A stretch of 64,000 bases of DNA from the NCBI GenBank assembly GCA_942486035.1, contig CALNXK010000033.1:3621001-3685000 (forward strand). Direction: 5' to 3'. The position numbers and the translations under genes were made by a program. Under the pieces are notes generated by a model. The model made no database searches. It was not told the DNA's origin and was given only the letters and a program-made list of their open reading frames with translations. This document shows, in pieces, positions 25,921 through 39,849 of this stretch. How positions within the stretch are numbered: position 1 is the stretch's first letter; the number at the start of each line of letters is the position of its first letter. Source of the stretch: Porites lobata. Lineage: Eukaryota; Cnidaria; Anthozoa; Scleractinia; Poritidae.

Positions 25921-26016
25921 GCCTGAAATTCATCCGATTGCTTCGAGTCGTTTTCTCCTCTCAACAACTTACTGAGGGAGTAATAACGACTCGAAGTAAT
26001 CGGATGAAATTCAGGC
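25921..26016. mobile_element. Foldback MITE, copy 2 (opposite orientation)
   Basis: GCCTGAAATTCATCCGATTG to CGGATGAAATTCAGGC. The loop side reads TTTTCTCCTCTCAAC then ACTGAGGGAGTAAT, which is the reverse complement of copy 1, so the pair is inverted about 450 bp apart. Confidence 0.65.
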
Positions 26017-26424
26017 AAATAACTTTGGAGCTCGATTTGAACTGGAGGTAGGAAATTACCTTTTTATTTCACCATTCGTTCGGTGCCGGCTTTAACTGTG
26101 AAAATTATATGTTAACTTAACAGGTGCCCGGACTCTCCTTCAAAGGCTTGATTCCTCAAGGAAAATTTACGTACAAAATCTCGACGCATGCGCATGCTTA
26201 ATTTTGTGTTGACGATGCCGACTGGTAAAAGAAATTACTTGTTTCTCGTGATCGCGGGATCAAAACTTAGGAAAAGCTGTATAACACCCTTTATAAGGAA
26301 AGTAAAACAGATATACTAAAAACGTACCGGTACATCATCTATTTTACTTATTTTTTAATTTATTTATTTATTTTTCTATTATTCTGGCTTATTAATTTCC
26401 TCATGCCGCATGTGAAGGCAGCGA

Positions 26425-26442
26425 GCGCGCGATATCGCGCGC
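26425..26442. repeat. 18-bp perfect CG-rich palindrome
   Basis: GCGCGCGATATCGCGCGC, self-complementary, in otherwise AT-rich surroundings. No function can be assigned. Confidence 0.5.
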
Positions 26443-27427
26443 GCAGATCTCCGCGTTCTCTTTCCCTTCTGTCATTGTGTATCGAGCGAGAGACGACGTA
26501 CTTGAAAGTTTTCAAATGCCTTTTAACTGCTTTTTTTGGCAATGCTTTCTTTTAAATCTCATTTAAACATAAATGTCTTTGACAACACATCATGGCTGAT
26601 GAACTTTCCAGGGATGTCTGCACGAATGCAAACAAACGAGCGGTATGTCTGATATGTTTCGCCGCCTTACCTCATTAGTAGCCCTAGTAAATCTCGTGAA
26701 AAGTGTAAAACCTATGCTGAAGCAGCTTCTGCTTGTTGTGAAAACATCACATTAAACAGAAATCAGCGTTAGAGTTAAGACTCAAATCCTTCTAAGATTA
26801 ATTTATGCCACGAGGCAGAATCCCCACAAAATTCGACCCTGGTCGCATCTTTTCGGGACTGAACAAACCGGTGATAGCCAATTTTTCAACTCCCTGGACG
26901 AGCTATGCATTCATTATTTATTCTTAAAGTCGAAACTTACCTTAAATTTCGATGAAGCTAGAAAGAAGTAAATTCTGCTACACTTTCCGAAGACAAATTT
27001 CCTCTTTGCCGAATGCAAAATAAAAACAAAAGAAAACACTCAAACACTCATAATTTTGGACGAACGCAGATTAAGAGGGCAGACGGGTTTCCGTTTCCGG
27101 GATTCCGTCAAGTCGAACGCAAGCCAAAGCGGGGTCTACACGAGTGTAAACATTTATATATATCACGTAACGTTAACAGAAAGCAGGTTCGAAAAAACAG
27201 ACTAATGAAACTGACCAGAATGTTTAAGGCACGTGCGATATTTATCTTTAGTGAATGCATGCTTGGCTTTGGGGATAAGAAGGCTCTCTGAAAATTATTT
27301 TAAAAGATCCGGATTTTCCGTAGTAACGTTAAAAGATTTGAGAACAATGCCAAACCGCATTTTGTAAAATTCTGCAAACGGAAATAGTGCTATGCTCCAC
27401 TTCTGCCGAAGAGGCTTTGTTTGGACA

Positions 27428-27616
27428 CAGGTACCCCAAGTCAATGTTTCGTAACATAAATATTATAAGGATTTGTATAGAGATTTTAGCGATCGTTGTT
27501 TAAGGGTGAAAATGGCAATAAAAAATACATCAGAACTTCTTACGTTGTCGCCTTGTCTAAAATCCCCATACAAACCCTTCTAATATTTATGTTAAGCAAG
27601 ACTTGGGGTACCTGTG
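27428..27616. mobile_element. MITE with ~63-bp terminal inverted repeats
   Basis: The left end CACAGGTACCCCAAGTCAAT is matched by the complement of the right end, CACAGGTACCCCAAGTCTTG. Both continue with AACATAAATATTA, AAGG and TTTGTAT.GAGATTTTAG-like sequence. Target duplication not resolved. Confidence 0.7.
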
Positions 27617-28233
27617 GTTTGGATGGTCACGTTACGTTAGCTGTTTACGGACTGAGTAGGTTCATAACACGATCCTTTGTTATTTTAACTGTACAAAGCA
27701 GCATGACGCCGAACTTGATCTAATTACTCTCTCCTAAATTATTTTCAAATCCTTTCAATACATGACCCCAACAAAACTTTTTGAAATGTTCAATACGATA
27801 ATAATTCAAATATCATTCTCGGGTCGGGTGTGGTAAGGTAGCAGATGCAGCGGCAAACGACGTCAAGTTCGACCAATACCCACGAACTATTTCCTTTATA
27901 CCTATCTCCACATGATCCCCTCTATCCCACCCTGGGGTATAACTGTGTACCATTGAACCACCTACCGCCAAAGCATACATTGTATATATGTATGAAGGGG
28001 CGGGAAAGGTTAGTGAGGAAGAGCGTTGCGTGACGACACTAAAAAGGGCTGTGTAGCAGACTACGGTAAAGGGGGACTAGAAATGGAAAAGGGGCCTGGT
28101 GGAGAGATCAGTACAGACTACAGCGCTGCTTTTTTCTTCAGGTGCACGTTCCTGTAGCTAGTGTTAGGGTGGTTTACATTTGAATCTCGTAATCAAGCAA
28201 TTGTTTTGGCTTTGCTTTATATTTCACAGTGTG

Positions 28234-28336
28234 ATTGGCTGAAAAATTCCCGCAACTTTTTTTTAACCAATCAGGAGTAAAACCCATCTTGACTTGCTCC
28301 CAAGTTGTTCCCGCGTCAAATTCTAGATCTGATTGG
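28234..28336. promoter_or_regulatory. Cluster of CCAAT boxes
   Basis: ATTGG at 28234 and 28332 and CCAAT at 28267 fall within 103 bp. NF-Y sites cluster like this in promoters, but no gene is recognised on either side, so it may be part of an old repeat. Confidence 0.25.
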
Positions 28337-29665
28337 TTCACTGGTGGTATTTATCTGCATTGTGATAGGCTCCTGGCCGAGGCTGAGATGTTAAGAAATG
28401 AAACTTTGCACTTCTAATAATTCTACTCTACAAGTAAATATAAAAAAGTAACAGTACTTCAGACTACTGAGGACCAGCGTGCAGGTGAAGGCCGAGATAT
28501 GAGAGGAAAATACTTCTTCCAACTCTCTTTACTTACTGAGCTCGCTCCAAAAGTCAAAGCAGGCGTTTGTGGTCAAAAGACACATACCTAAATGGATTGA
28601 CCGCGGAAAAAGCTTTACCTATGAACTAGGCTGACGTTACAGTGCTTGTGGTCAACTCAAGTTGCTGTATCTGTTACTAATGGGGACATGTAATGACGTT
28701 CCTATTAAAGCTTGTGCAAGAGCTAGCTACGCGTTGTGCCGACCGTTTAATTTGAATATTTTTGGTAATACTTCTATTTGGAATAATTTGTTTTTTCTAA
28801 GCTTATTTTAATGAATTAAGTTTTACATTTTCTCGAATTCTAATTTTCAACATCGCTTGCTATGGGGATACGCTCCAGCTTGGTTTAACGCTAAAGCCAT
28901 TCTTTCAGTATTTGAAAAAGTTGCCTGATTACAAATTAAGTTGCATTCTAATTTTAGGTTTGAATTGGAAGCAACAAGAATAAGACTATTATCTATTCTA
29001 ATATTTATCTGCACAAAATCACGTCCTATCTCCATTTGCCTGAAATCCTCTCTCAAATCGTGTCAACAGAATAATATACCCAAGGTTTTTAATCCAACAA
29101 AGATTTTCTTTTCAAATTTTGTGCATTATGTTATTAACGTTAAGGCGGAAAAGCTTGAGAGGTTTTATGTAGAAGTGATGTTTCCATTTGGCTCGCGTTC
29201 ACCTTTATCTCAGTTCCAAAAAAAGCTTCGTCTCTGGTTTCGAAGGGAAAATTTCATGAGCTTCCATAATATCAAAAAAGTCATGCTCAAAAGAAATCTT
29301 GAAAAAAAGACATAATAAAAAGGTTAAACTAATACGTTACGGTTACCCACGAGAGGTTCAGCGCGGTGTCTTTAATTTGCGAAAGTCCTTATCCATGCCA
29401 AGTTTAACGTTTTAAACCCTAAGATCTAAATTAAAATTCTCCTTTGTCGCACCTATTCATTTCTTTACTATAGAAGTAGTGGGGAGAAGTTGATAAAATA
29501 TCAAGCAAATTCATCTTGTGTGATCATATCCTTAATTCTCACAACCTCTCAGTTTTACAAAGCATTCCTATTACAAGGAGAAATTTGATGCTGATAACTC
29601 TTAGGGTTTAAAGGGTTAAGGATGGATTGACTCCTTACAGTCTACTGTTTCATCAAGCGATTGCC

Positions 29666-29852
29666 GATGACGATGAAGACAATGATGATGATGATGATGA
29701 TGATGATGATGGTAATGACGACAACGGTTTTAATGGTGATGATGATGGTGATAATGATAACAACAATGATGATGATAATTGTGATGATGGTGATGATGAT
29801 GGTGGTGGTGCTGTTGGTGACGATGATGATGATGATGATAATGATGGTGATG
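29666..29852. repeat. GAT/ATG microsatellite
   Basis: About 190 bp of imperfect (GAT)n interrupted by GGT and AAT triplets. It gives open frames of Asp, Met and Ser runs on both strands; these are repeat artefacts, not genes. Confidence 0.9.
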
Positions 29853-32800
29853 ACCTTGCTTCGTTATATCGACATACACAAACGGGAATAGAGACACGCA
29901 CACCCATTTGGTGATTACACTGACTGATCAATTGACAGTATAAAGTCGCAATTTGCCGTGTTTATATCTACCCAGTTTTCAAAAACCTCGTAATAAGGTT
30001 ATCTGGAGACTTAATTTATATTTTTCACAACACCAAACAAATTAGACGTTCACAAGTCGAGTTTTTGCAGCAACGAAAGTCGAGTGACCAAAACGACCTT
30101 TTAGAAAACCTACAAACAAATCTGGCGATCGTTTTTTAAGTTTGTAGTCAAGTCATTCGACAATCTGCCTTCATTCTTGCGGTGTTAATCTGCATGTGCC
30201 ACAAAGTTTTACGTGTTTATATTTCGCAATATCTTATACACCATCTGATCCACAAGATCTGCCACTCCCCTACAAAACGATTCTGTTAATTATAATAGGA
30301 TTGCCAGATTTCAAATGACTTCTTAAAGCTCTGTTGGACGGTTCTAGTAACTATCCTTACGCTTCCCTACAAGCCGCGCAACTTTATCGATCTTGGTAAA
30401 AATCTCACCTTTAATTTGCGATCTAAACCTTCCTTTAACTTCATTGTTTAATGTTTGCTCTTTTTTATGGATTTCTCCAAATTTGTGGTGGTCAACGCTA
30501 AAGGGTATGCTTCTAAGGCCACGAAACACATCTTTTACAATAAACTGCTGAAACTGGAGTATATTTTATCTGTCAAGAAATATGCCGTGTAATTTTCATA
30601 ACTTAATAAAAGTCTATTTTTCTGTAATCCTCTCCTCAAATATACTCCCCTTCATCCTAAAATAAAGTAAATCCTGAGTAAAGATATTATGTTATGATTT
30701 CTATCACTTCTTAATCCGATTTTTCAACCCTCGGCGACAGATAGCTGCACCTGAGCTCTTCTTCAATTTTTTTTTGTGGATAAATAATCCAAAAGCTATG
30801 GATTAAGTTAAAAATGGACAGATATAGATATATAATTATATACAATACAAATATACAATACAGCTCGATCTTGCAGCCTTTCAATTAATTTACAGTTTGT
30901 GTTTTAGGTAGTCTAAAAACAGTGCATATTACTTCTTCTCGTAGTCGAAATATTTCTTTCTTTTTATGTTGATCGACAAGCGCACAGCTTGACGGTTCAT
31001 GATCATATACATGACATACATCGCCATACAGCACGCGCTCGTCACCGGGCAGTATGAACGCGCTCGAATCACGAAACATTTCAGATTTTTTTTTTCTGCA
31101 CTAGTGTCAAGTTATATCAACAATTTTGAATTTTTGTACAATTTCGAGAAGTGCAAAAACCACACTTTTATGGTGCTTCTTATATCAAATTCTATCATAA
31201 ATTTGGAGCGTGTTTTTCAATAAGTTCTATTTCTCCCGGGTCGGCTATTTCTTTGGCATATAAAAAGTTCTGTTAAGGATATCATCTCAAACACTATTAA
31301 AAACCTAGGCGGTACCTTGCTTGAGTGATCGTAAAGGAACCGCCGGTATAGGTACAGAGAGAAGACCTCTTCTAGTGATTTAATGCTCATGTCCGTTTTC
31401 GTTACAAGTTCAAGGATTCGTAGCCAATATCGATAGCACAAGGTCAATAGGCTTTACGCACGGCCTTGGGTAAGGCCAAGGACATGAATAAGTTATCAAT
31501 CATTCTTGAACATTGTTTGCAAAATTCGCAACTTTCACTTCAGTCCCCGTATAAACTGTTACACCAACCAAATAAAACAATCCAGTTGCTTTCTCGGTTC
31601 TCCGCAATAAACTGGCGTAGAGAAGTGCATTCTTGTGCCCACTACAATGAACGAGTAAAGTTAAGAGAATATATCTTGTAATCTTAAACACTTGAATTTA
31701 ACATACCTTTAACTGTACACTGTTGTAGGCTAGTTACTTAAAATTTCAGAAACATTGCATTGTCTTCATTTTAGCGTTCCTATTAGTTCAGTCAGAAACT
31801 AATAAAAACCCAAGGTACTTGAATAAAGTTATTTTTATCATAAGATCATAAGATAGGACATCAAGGCGAAAACCCTCATACCACAAGAAATTGTACAAAC
31901 ACATAAACTGTAATAGCAACAAACAAATTTAAATTTAAAGTCGCACCAAATACCGTGGTCAAACACTTCAGCGAATGAAAGCCTCACCTTACTATTTTCT
32001 CTCAATAAAATTGTCCTTTTAGCGTTATCACCAAGATCTTGTCTCCTTCTGTTCTAAAGTGTCGTGATCAGGCAAATTCGACGTGACATGCTACAAGCCT
32101 TCTCACGTATAGACATTTCCGAGTTTACGGATATAAACTTCATTAAGGGTGTGGCTGATGTGTACGGTGATATAAAAAAAAAACTTACATGTACCAGAAT
32201 ATCACGTCCGAAAAACTGATATACTATAAACTTCAAACCAAGCGCCCCCAAAATATTGTTACATGTAGTACAAGGTGAATAAATAACGTAAGAGCTGTAT
32301 TTGAAAAGAATTTTTAAGAGTAGAATATTAAAAAGTCAAGAGTTTTATTCGTCACACGGAATTCACGTGGGCCTGCGAAATCACTACAAATCCTAGACTT
32401 TACAGGAAAAACATTCCGTTCCCCTAGCTCTCAGATATTATTACCTTCATCAATTTATTCACTGAGACCTAGAATGAATATAAGTCAAGAAATTAACTTT
32501 TGGATCCTTTGAACGAATTCGAAAGCCCACGAAGTAACACATTCATTTAAATAAAACTTCGTTAGAAGTACATGGTACTATCTTGCTGTTTTTCAGTATT
32601 AAACGAAATGAAATTGGATATTTTATGTAATCTTTCTTATCTTTTCGGCGATCTTGGACGTGTAAAGAGTTAAGACACTGTAAGACTGATATAAATAGAC
32701 CATTAAAGAGTGTAAAATACCGACTTCCTAGATAATTTAGCACTTTAGCCTAACTAGAAAGATCTAGAAGATTTCTCAGATTGCATCCATGCTGTGAATG

Positions 32801-33344
32801 TGCTGATGCAGGCCATGTTGTGAAATCCGTTCGGACATCAGATCGTTATAATCGGCTAAACTCCACAAAATTATCACGATTAGTTGGCTCTAAATATAAG
32901 ACCGAGTACAAAGTCGACAAAATGGTTTTTAGTTCCGTCCGGACAGCTAAAATATTCCCCAGAGGGACCCAGGTAAAACGAACTGAGGGCATAACCAAGA
33001 AAACCTCTTGTAAAAATTGAAATTAATCGTAAAAAAGGACAACTTTTGAAGGCAAATAATATTTTGGGTGTGGCCAGGAGCTGATTTCTCTGCCGTGGCT
33101 GAATTTCATTCACCTAGCCAAGACTCGTTCCCAGTCTTCCCTCAACAGCGGAAGTGAGTAGAACATGCGCGCGAGGGGAGATGGCAAGGACAAAAAGGAT
33201 CTCTCCATTTACCCTCTCTCCTTCCCTTGGTTTCTTTCGCCAATTGGGCTTCTGGTCTCTTGCTATCGTGTATAAATAGTAAGAGCCGAGTGATGTCAAG
33301 TTAGCACCTAGCAACGTTGTGATGTTCTGAACCAAGAGCCATAA

Positions 33345-33490
33345 TAACCTGAGATCAGGCTCTATTTTCGTTTCGCTTTGTTAATAGCAGTCCGGCGGAC
33401 ATGGCGAAACGAAAAGAGAGCCCCAATTTCAGCGGTAGCCGTTAGAGAGAATGTATGAGAACCGCTCAAATTAGGCCTGATCTCGGGTTA
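33345..33490. mobile_element. MITE with TAACCYGAGATCAGGC ends
   Basis: TAACCTGAGATCAGGC and complement of GCCTGATCTCGGGTTA form 16-bp ends with one mismatch around a 114-bp interior. GAGCC stands on both flanks. Confidence 0.6.
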
Positions 33491-36400
33491 GAGCCTTTTT
33501 GGCTGTTGTCTGAACAGAATCGTTCCATGTAACAGCTTTGGTAGTAAGTCATTAAATCAATTTCCAAGTACACAAATATAAGTAAAAAGGAGAATTTTCA
33601 ATCATAGACATCATACCTTCTTCAATTGTTATCTAGACACTATCTATTATTACAAGACAGTCATCGCTATTATCTAGACACTTAATTAAATTCACACACA
33701 TTGACTGCATTCTACGTCATATTCATGTACTTACATTTGCTTTCATTCGTTTTCATCCACATTCATTTAATTCTCGAAGAGGCATCGATTCTACACTAAC
33801 ACCGTAATTGACTTTACACAATGAAATGTGAGATGTTTATTGCCATTAAATCAGAGAAAAATAACAAGTTGACTGACATAGAATCGTTGTCGGAGAGAAT
33901 CAGAAATGGCTGTTTTTACCTCTGTTTTGTCCATAGAGAAGTGTAAAGGATTCCAAATAAAACGCCAAAAACGACAGGAAATGAGCTAGAAAAAATCCTC
34001 TTGCAAAGGCTGGTTTTTACGTGACTAAGAGTGACGTCATGGGTAAGGTTTAAAGTTGGCGTCAAAATTTAAAATTCAAAACATTATTTCAAAGCCTGCG
34101 TAGCAGTGATGAATATTTTTTTGCTCAGCCGTGTGATGCAAACGAAAACGCAGATGAAAACGCCACTGCGATTTCACATACGCTATGCAGTGATACAACC
34201 CAGACACAAACACAGAAAGAAACGCACGCGCATTTGAGTATCAGTAAAAAACGAAATTTTCCCGATATTGACAAGTGAACAATCTCAACGTACTGAATGC
34301 AAACAGAAACGCGACTGTTTTTCTTGCGTCCAACGCATGCAATTAAACGCAAACTTGTGCGCATCAGGTTTAGTATTGAAAAAAAGCAGAGTAACTATTA
34401 TGTTGACGCAGCGATTGTTTCGACCAAGACGCGAGAACAGGTAGGCACCGACGAAAATTAAGAGCTTGCGTTAACTCACTTCACACAAATGAAATGATAG
34501 CGCAAGAGCAAACTAAACGCATGCGCAGGTGAAAGGAAATTTTTCCTCTGCATTAATTGTTTTATAAGCAAGTTTGAAAGACCTCATATTTTTGATATAC
34601 CTGTTACTTAAGATAAGCTTCAAACTCTTTGAGATTTGTAGCAAACAAAGTTCGTCATTCATTCTGAATCCAATCCATTCTATTCCATTCATTCAAGGAA
34701 AGCTTTCTGCCCTGAAGACAGTCAGTGGAATTGAAAACAATAATCACTTTTGAAAGCATCTTCTGCCAGCAGCTTTGTATTGTTATAAAACAAAATGAAA
34801 AAAACCTAAACGACTAATAAGAATGGTACAGTTTTTTTACCAATCACCACATTAGTTGACAGAGTTGATGGAAACTTTCTACTACGTGTTTTGCAGCAAA
34901 TGGCCAGAATAGAACTTCCTTATAACCCCGTGAGAAGTCAAGCCTAATTTTTCTCGTTCTTTTCCTGTTTCTTAGAACGTGCTTTACTTCTCTCCTTGTC
35001 TGCGAATTAATCTTTATCTTCCATATATTTTTTTTAAAGTGTTGTATAAATCCAAAGCTCTTTATATAGAGAAAAGCAGCAAGCCCGTTTTGTTATGATG
35101 GCTTCTAGGAAAAAATCTAATCAGACTAAGGTCCGTTTCCTGACCGTTTGTTTTGCTGTTCTTTTGATCCCTTTCTTATTTCCGGCTCGATTTATTTTTT
35201 GTTTGGTTTATACGACCTTGTCTTTAGGGAAAAAGAGCTTAATTTCTCGTTGCCAATCACCAAAAAGCTTTGGTTAGTTTTTATCCGCTTTTAAAGATAT
35301 TTTTGTAATCCGGATTACTCAGCCACTTGATGAAACATGCTACTAAAGGAGCTCCACTGTTGTGACCACAAAAATTTTGTGTAAAAGCCGCACGGTCGAA
35401 TCGACTTTGCTAATCAAATGTGATCATCTGCCCCGGAAAGATTTATCAGACATCTTTTGTTGTAGCGAATGAAATAACTCCGAAAAAAAAAGTCATCTAA
35501 TTTCCATTTTGTTGTCTCTAATCTAAAGCCCAGTAAGGGCTGTCAGTGGGGGATGTTTCTGGCGAAAAGAAAGCCGAAATACAACGCCTTTGTTTGCCAT
35601 GAAACAAACAGGGTGCAAAATTCAACGGTTTTAATACAACGACCGTTTGTTAAATCGTGTTTTGATGACTACGACGGTTTTAGTAACTTTTGTTGTCCTC
35701 TTTTTATTTCATGTAGTAACTTTGACTCGCAGTTTCTTTAATTGTCACCCGCGATGCAATGACATAAAACAATTTCATGTTTGTAGGTCAGTTTTTAATC
35801 AGTTTTGATGCCCAAGATAATGTGGACCGATAGAAATCTTAATGAATCGCTTTATTAAAGTTTGTTTCTATTTAAAGACACTCAAAAAGCGGAGAAGATA
35901 AAATTAAAACCATAATTCTAAAGTGACACCTGTTTCCTGAACGTGTTTTTCAAACTCGTGCTTGCTTTGTCTAGAGAAAAAAAAAATCGATTAAAAATGG
36001 CGAAAAAATGCAACCTTCACAGTCTTCTCAGTATACAGTATCACTCTTCGCCGACTTTTGACACCTTTGGTAATCCTCAAACTCCATTAAAAATCATCGG
36101 TCGTAATCTGCCATATCGCTTAATATACACAGCCTAAACGTTCCATCCGATTTTGTCGATTTTGCCTTAAGCCATTTTTTTGATTTAAACCATAATCTTT
36201 GTATAGAAAGCCACACGTTTTTGTTCTTAACAAACGTTAGTCACGCATGGTACTTTTTGCTTTAGCGACTCTCCGGCATGAACTCTTTAAAATTCAGTTC
36301 ATTTTGTGGTATTTTATTCCCCTGAAATTTAGCTTTAGTGTGAAAGTCTCGATGATTTGAGCTTTCCGGAAGGTGGATGAACCAGCGATATATAACTGAG

Positions 36401-39400
36401 TTTTCTACCTAAAAAACCGGAATCCACATAAACACTGTACCGCTACGAACACCCTTAAATCTCTCGAATTACTTTTGCAATGGGCAGAAGTTCCTAGCTC
36501 GTTATATTACTTTCACACAAAGCGCTCTTGTAGCCGAAATTATCATTCAGCTCTTAAAACCTTTCACAGTTGACTGTCATAATCAAAGATAATAAATGAA
36601 TAAGGAATTTCTACATTGTTTTCAACCTGTTTTAGTTTATGAATAAATTTGAAATGTCTTGCCTCTTCGTACACTTGCTTCAATCGATTTCCTTGTTCAA
36701 CAAAATGTTTAACGTTGGATAAATAGCGAGGCTCCCTCGAAAATAAGGTCGAAGGTTTCTTGTTCCACAGCAAGACGAATATTCTCTCAGTTACAGGAAA
36801 CTATATTCAAACAAAAGGCCCATGCACTCAGGGAGTCATTGTTTACAATGACATATTTCGCTTTCCGATTGAGCTGTAAAAGTTAGCCATTGTTTACATG
36901 CATGGTTGAGACCCAAATAAACTTTGTCCAAGCCGGTTATATTTGTCTCCTTTCCATAAATCTTTCGGCCTGTGACCTGTCATTTAATTTTATTAAGGAC
37001 GTGGCAACAGTGCTTGGCCAGAGAAACACGAGACGGGATTTAAAAGATAAATATGCAAAATTTGCAAAAGACTATAATCATTTTGAACTTTAATTGGTCT
37101 AAGTTTCAATCTGTCCAATTATTATTCAAGACATGTCGGTCTTTACAAATATGTTGTTAGATTACGAAGTTGTGCGATTGTGTACACAGAGCTTATTAAA
37201 TATACAGGTGATTTGTTAATAAAACACTTGCAGAAGAAGGTGAAGGCGCTTGAAGGAACTAGTTTGACGTCACAATGGCAATTGTTTAGACCGGAAGCCG
37301 GATCGTACTGAAATCCCGACGATAATTTCATTTACAATACCACAGAATACTCTGGCATCCTTTGTTAATTGCTGGCTTTAAATACAATATTTTTTAGTCA
37401 TATATGCAAAGCCCATGCTCACGTAGTAATGAGGTTAATTAGGTTAAATTATCCCTTTCCCGGTCCCAGATTACTTCAAATCCAGATAGCATTCCTCCCT
37501 TTTTACAGCCAGGGTTTGAATTTGCCCAGTCCCCGTCCCGGGGTCCCCGTATGGCGTCTTCCTAGTCCTTCTCGGTCAATGCATTTAGGTGACGTATCTG
37601 AGACCTCGCCCGGACCACGTGATCCGAACCGCATCGGCTGCGCGCAGTAATGACGCCTAAGGAGTAGGCAGGGTTTGAATTAGGACATCGAGTAGTCTCA
37701 GCCGCCAGTTAAATTTCAGAGCCAGTATTGAAACCCGCCAAGAGCCACAAGTCCAATTAAGGTTCTTGAACCCGCCCTAGGCCTCCCTAGTTTCACAATT
37801 TACTCCATTTTCCATCTCCGCTCTCATCCTTAACGTTTTAGGGACCACCCTCCTCTCGGGAGGTTCTGCGAGCCCCTCCCCGGCCCCAGAAACCTTCAAC
37901 GCGAGGCGTTATTGGGAGCGCCAGAGCGGGGGTGTTAAATAGGAGCCCGAGCGCGAAACGAAGCACATGAAAGTTTACCCCCGATTTGTGATCAAGAATA
38001 GTTTGATAGAATAATCCCAAAAAGTCTCAAAATGAGCTCGATATTTAAAACAAATCGCCTAAAATACTGAAATCCCTTTTGCCGACCATGGGTAGCATAG
38101 AGGCGGGGAGATCGTTTCCTTCTCTTCGGAGAATCCATACTTTGCTTCACAACACAATAAACACCGAACGACTCAGCCATCTCTATGCAAGATGATAAAG
38201 TTTCCATCAATAAAAGGCTGGTTTGCGAGAAATTTGTTACGCAGCACCGCAGACTAACGATGGCCACTAACAAGTTTCTTGCCGGGGTTTCTTGTAACAG
38301 TTTAATCTGTACTGTATATTTCTGTGTTGTGCTTGATATCGTATACAGTACTGCAATTGAGAGTACGCGATTTTAGCGCTTTAGTATGTGGCGTTGCGAG
38401 AGTAGCAGTGTTGTTTGTTGAAGTTCACCTGTTAATGGTCATCATTCCCATGTTAGCCGGCGCGGAGGACCCGAGATACTTCATTTTGGGCAGAAAGCAA
38501 CCGCCCCCACCCACCAACTTTCCCCACACAAACTTCGAGTTCTGGATCCATACATTTTAGATACAAAGTTTATATCTTACCCGAAAAAGAAGTATCCGTA
38601 CGGTAAAGGGGGGGGCATAGGCCTCCCGCAGGTTAGATTTACTAAGGAACGAGGCCAGGCTCACATGTTACTGGTCTAACGGAACTTTAATAACATCATT
38701 TTAAAAACCAACGTTACGTACAATAATAAACAGGAAACCTGAAAATGTATCAGCCACTATATGTACAAAAAATTCTAAAATGACGCTTGGTGTAGATCAG
38801 TGAAAGCATGATCACATTAAGCTAATAACACGCCTATAGTAAAATTTCTTAATGTATATATCGTATGTAGCCGTGTATGCGTAACCTACGTGCAGTGGTT
38901 TAACCACCGCTCGCAGGGTACTTTATACATGGCTTTCTAAATTGATCATATATGTCTGCCAATTTGTGACAGTGTCGCCATTATGGAATACTTTACAGAG
39001 TTCATAGTAAAGCGTCACTTACATATGAACTGTTTTAGTTTGTTTAAATACACATTGTTAATGTGACGTTGCTATGTTTACGCAATACTATATAAAGCCA
39101 CCGTGTCCTAACCAACACTTTTCGCGTAGTGTTAGTTTTATTTCGCAGAATGTTAGTCAATCCCAAATTGTACTATGTAAAGCTATAATACATCACATGT
39201 AGCTATACTGTAAAACAGTATGTACAACTATCTCAAATGAACAAATACAGTGTCTATCAATTTAACCCAGTCTCCACAATCGCATTGCTGGAGATTTTTA
39301 GTTACGCGTTTTCCATATGAACCTTTTAACTTTTGAAATCACAACCCGTTCAAGTACACTATAAAGACATACTAGCGTCCAAAAACAACTTCGCTTCACC

Positions 39401-39675
39401 TAAAACTGAAGGTATTATGAAAGTAATACAACAGAAAATCGAAGGGCTGCGAGATTGCTTTGAAGTTACCTGATCACTGTAAAGCCGTTGCAGAAAAAGA
39501 AAAAAACAACTTCTTTTTAAGGCTCCAAAAACGCCACTGTATCCAGACTAAAATCAGCGCTATTCAGGGAAAAACCAACACATGTTTAAATAGATTAGAC
39601 AAGCGTACTTAACAGAATATTGTCATTAGTTGTAAGATACTTTTAGCTTCTTGGGTTATTTTATTACTAAAGAGG

Positions 39676-39849
39676 TTTGGGTAGTATAGCGGGATGCAAA
39701 ATCCTCGAGAGATGCCACATGACTGATGAAGGAGTTAAACACTTCACTGCAGCACTCACATACACTAAGCTGAAACCTCCATAGTACTAATAAAGACACT
39801 AATGAAGGAGTTAAACATTTAAGTATTCTATCCCGCTAAACTATCCAAA
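39676..39849 (+). pseudogene. Plus-strand LRR fragments between 20-bp inverted arms, copy 1
   Basis: TTTGGGTAGTATAGCGGGAT and ATCCCGCTAAACTATCCAAA form the arms (two mismatches). Between them, from 39719, the plus strand reads MTDEGVKHFTAALTYTKLK and then NEGVKHLS, clear LRR remnants of this gene family but in the opposite orientation to the adjacent gene. Confidence 0.75.

Larger units (their letters stand above)
19791..38469. other. 18.7-kb intergenic stretch without a supported gene
   Basis: Open frames here are under 125 codons and show no recognisable domain or splice context. It holds a short MITE relative (21325-21372), a dispersed repeat (about 21430-21650 and 29440-29622), foldback elements (24684, 25379, 25921), MITEs (27428, 33345), a CG palindrome (26425), a CCAAT cluster (28234-28336), and a GAT microsatellite (29666). 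Small single-exon or RNA genes could be missed. Confidence 0.5.

Noticed and set aside
28941..29315. 124-codon plus-strand ORF
   Set aside because: Lys/Arg/Phe-rich with no recognisable domain and AT-rich composition like the surroundings; no splice context seen.
29660..29860. CRISPR-like or satellite array
   Set aside because: Period is 3 bp without spacers; it is a plain microsatellite, and CRISPR is not expected in an animal genome.
29627..29931. Poly-Asp, poly-Met and poly-Ser ORFs at the GAT repeat
   Set aside because: Translations of a microsatellite in several frames on both strands; no splice or start context.
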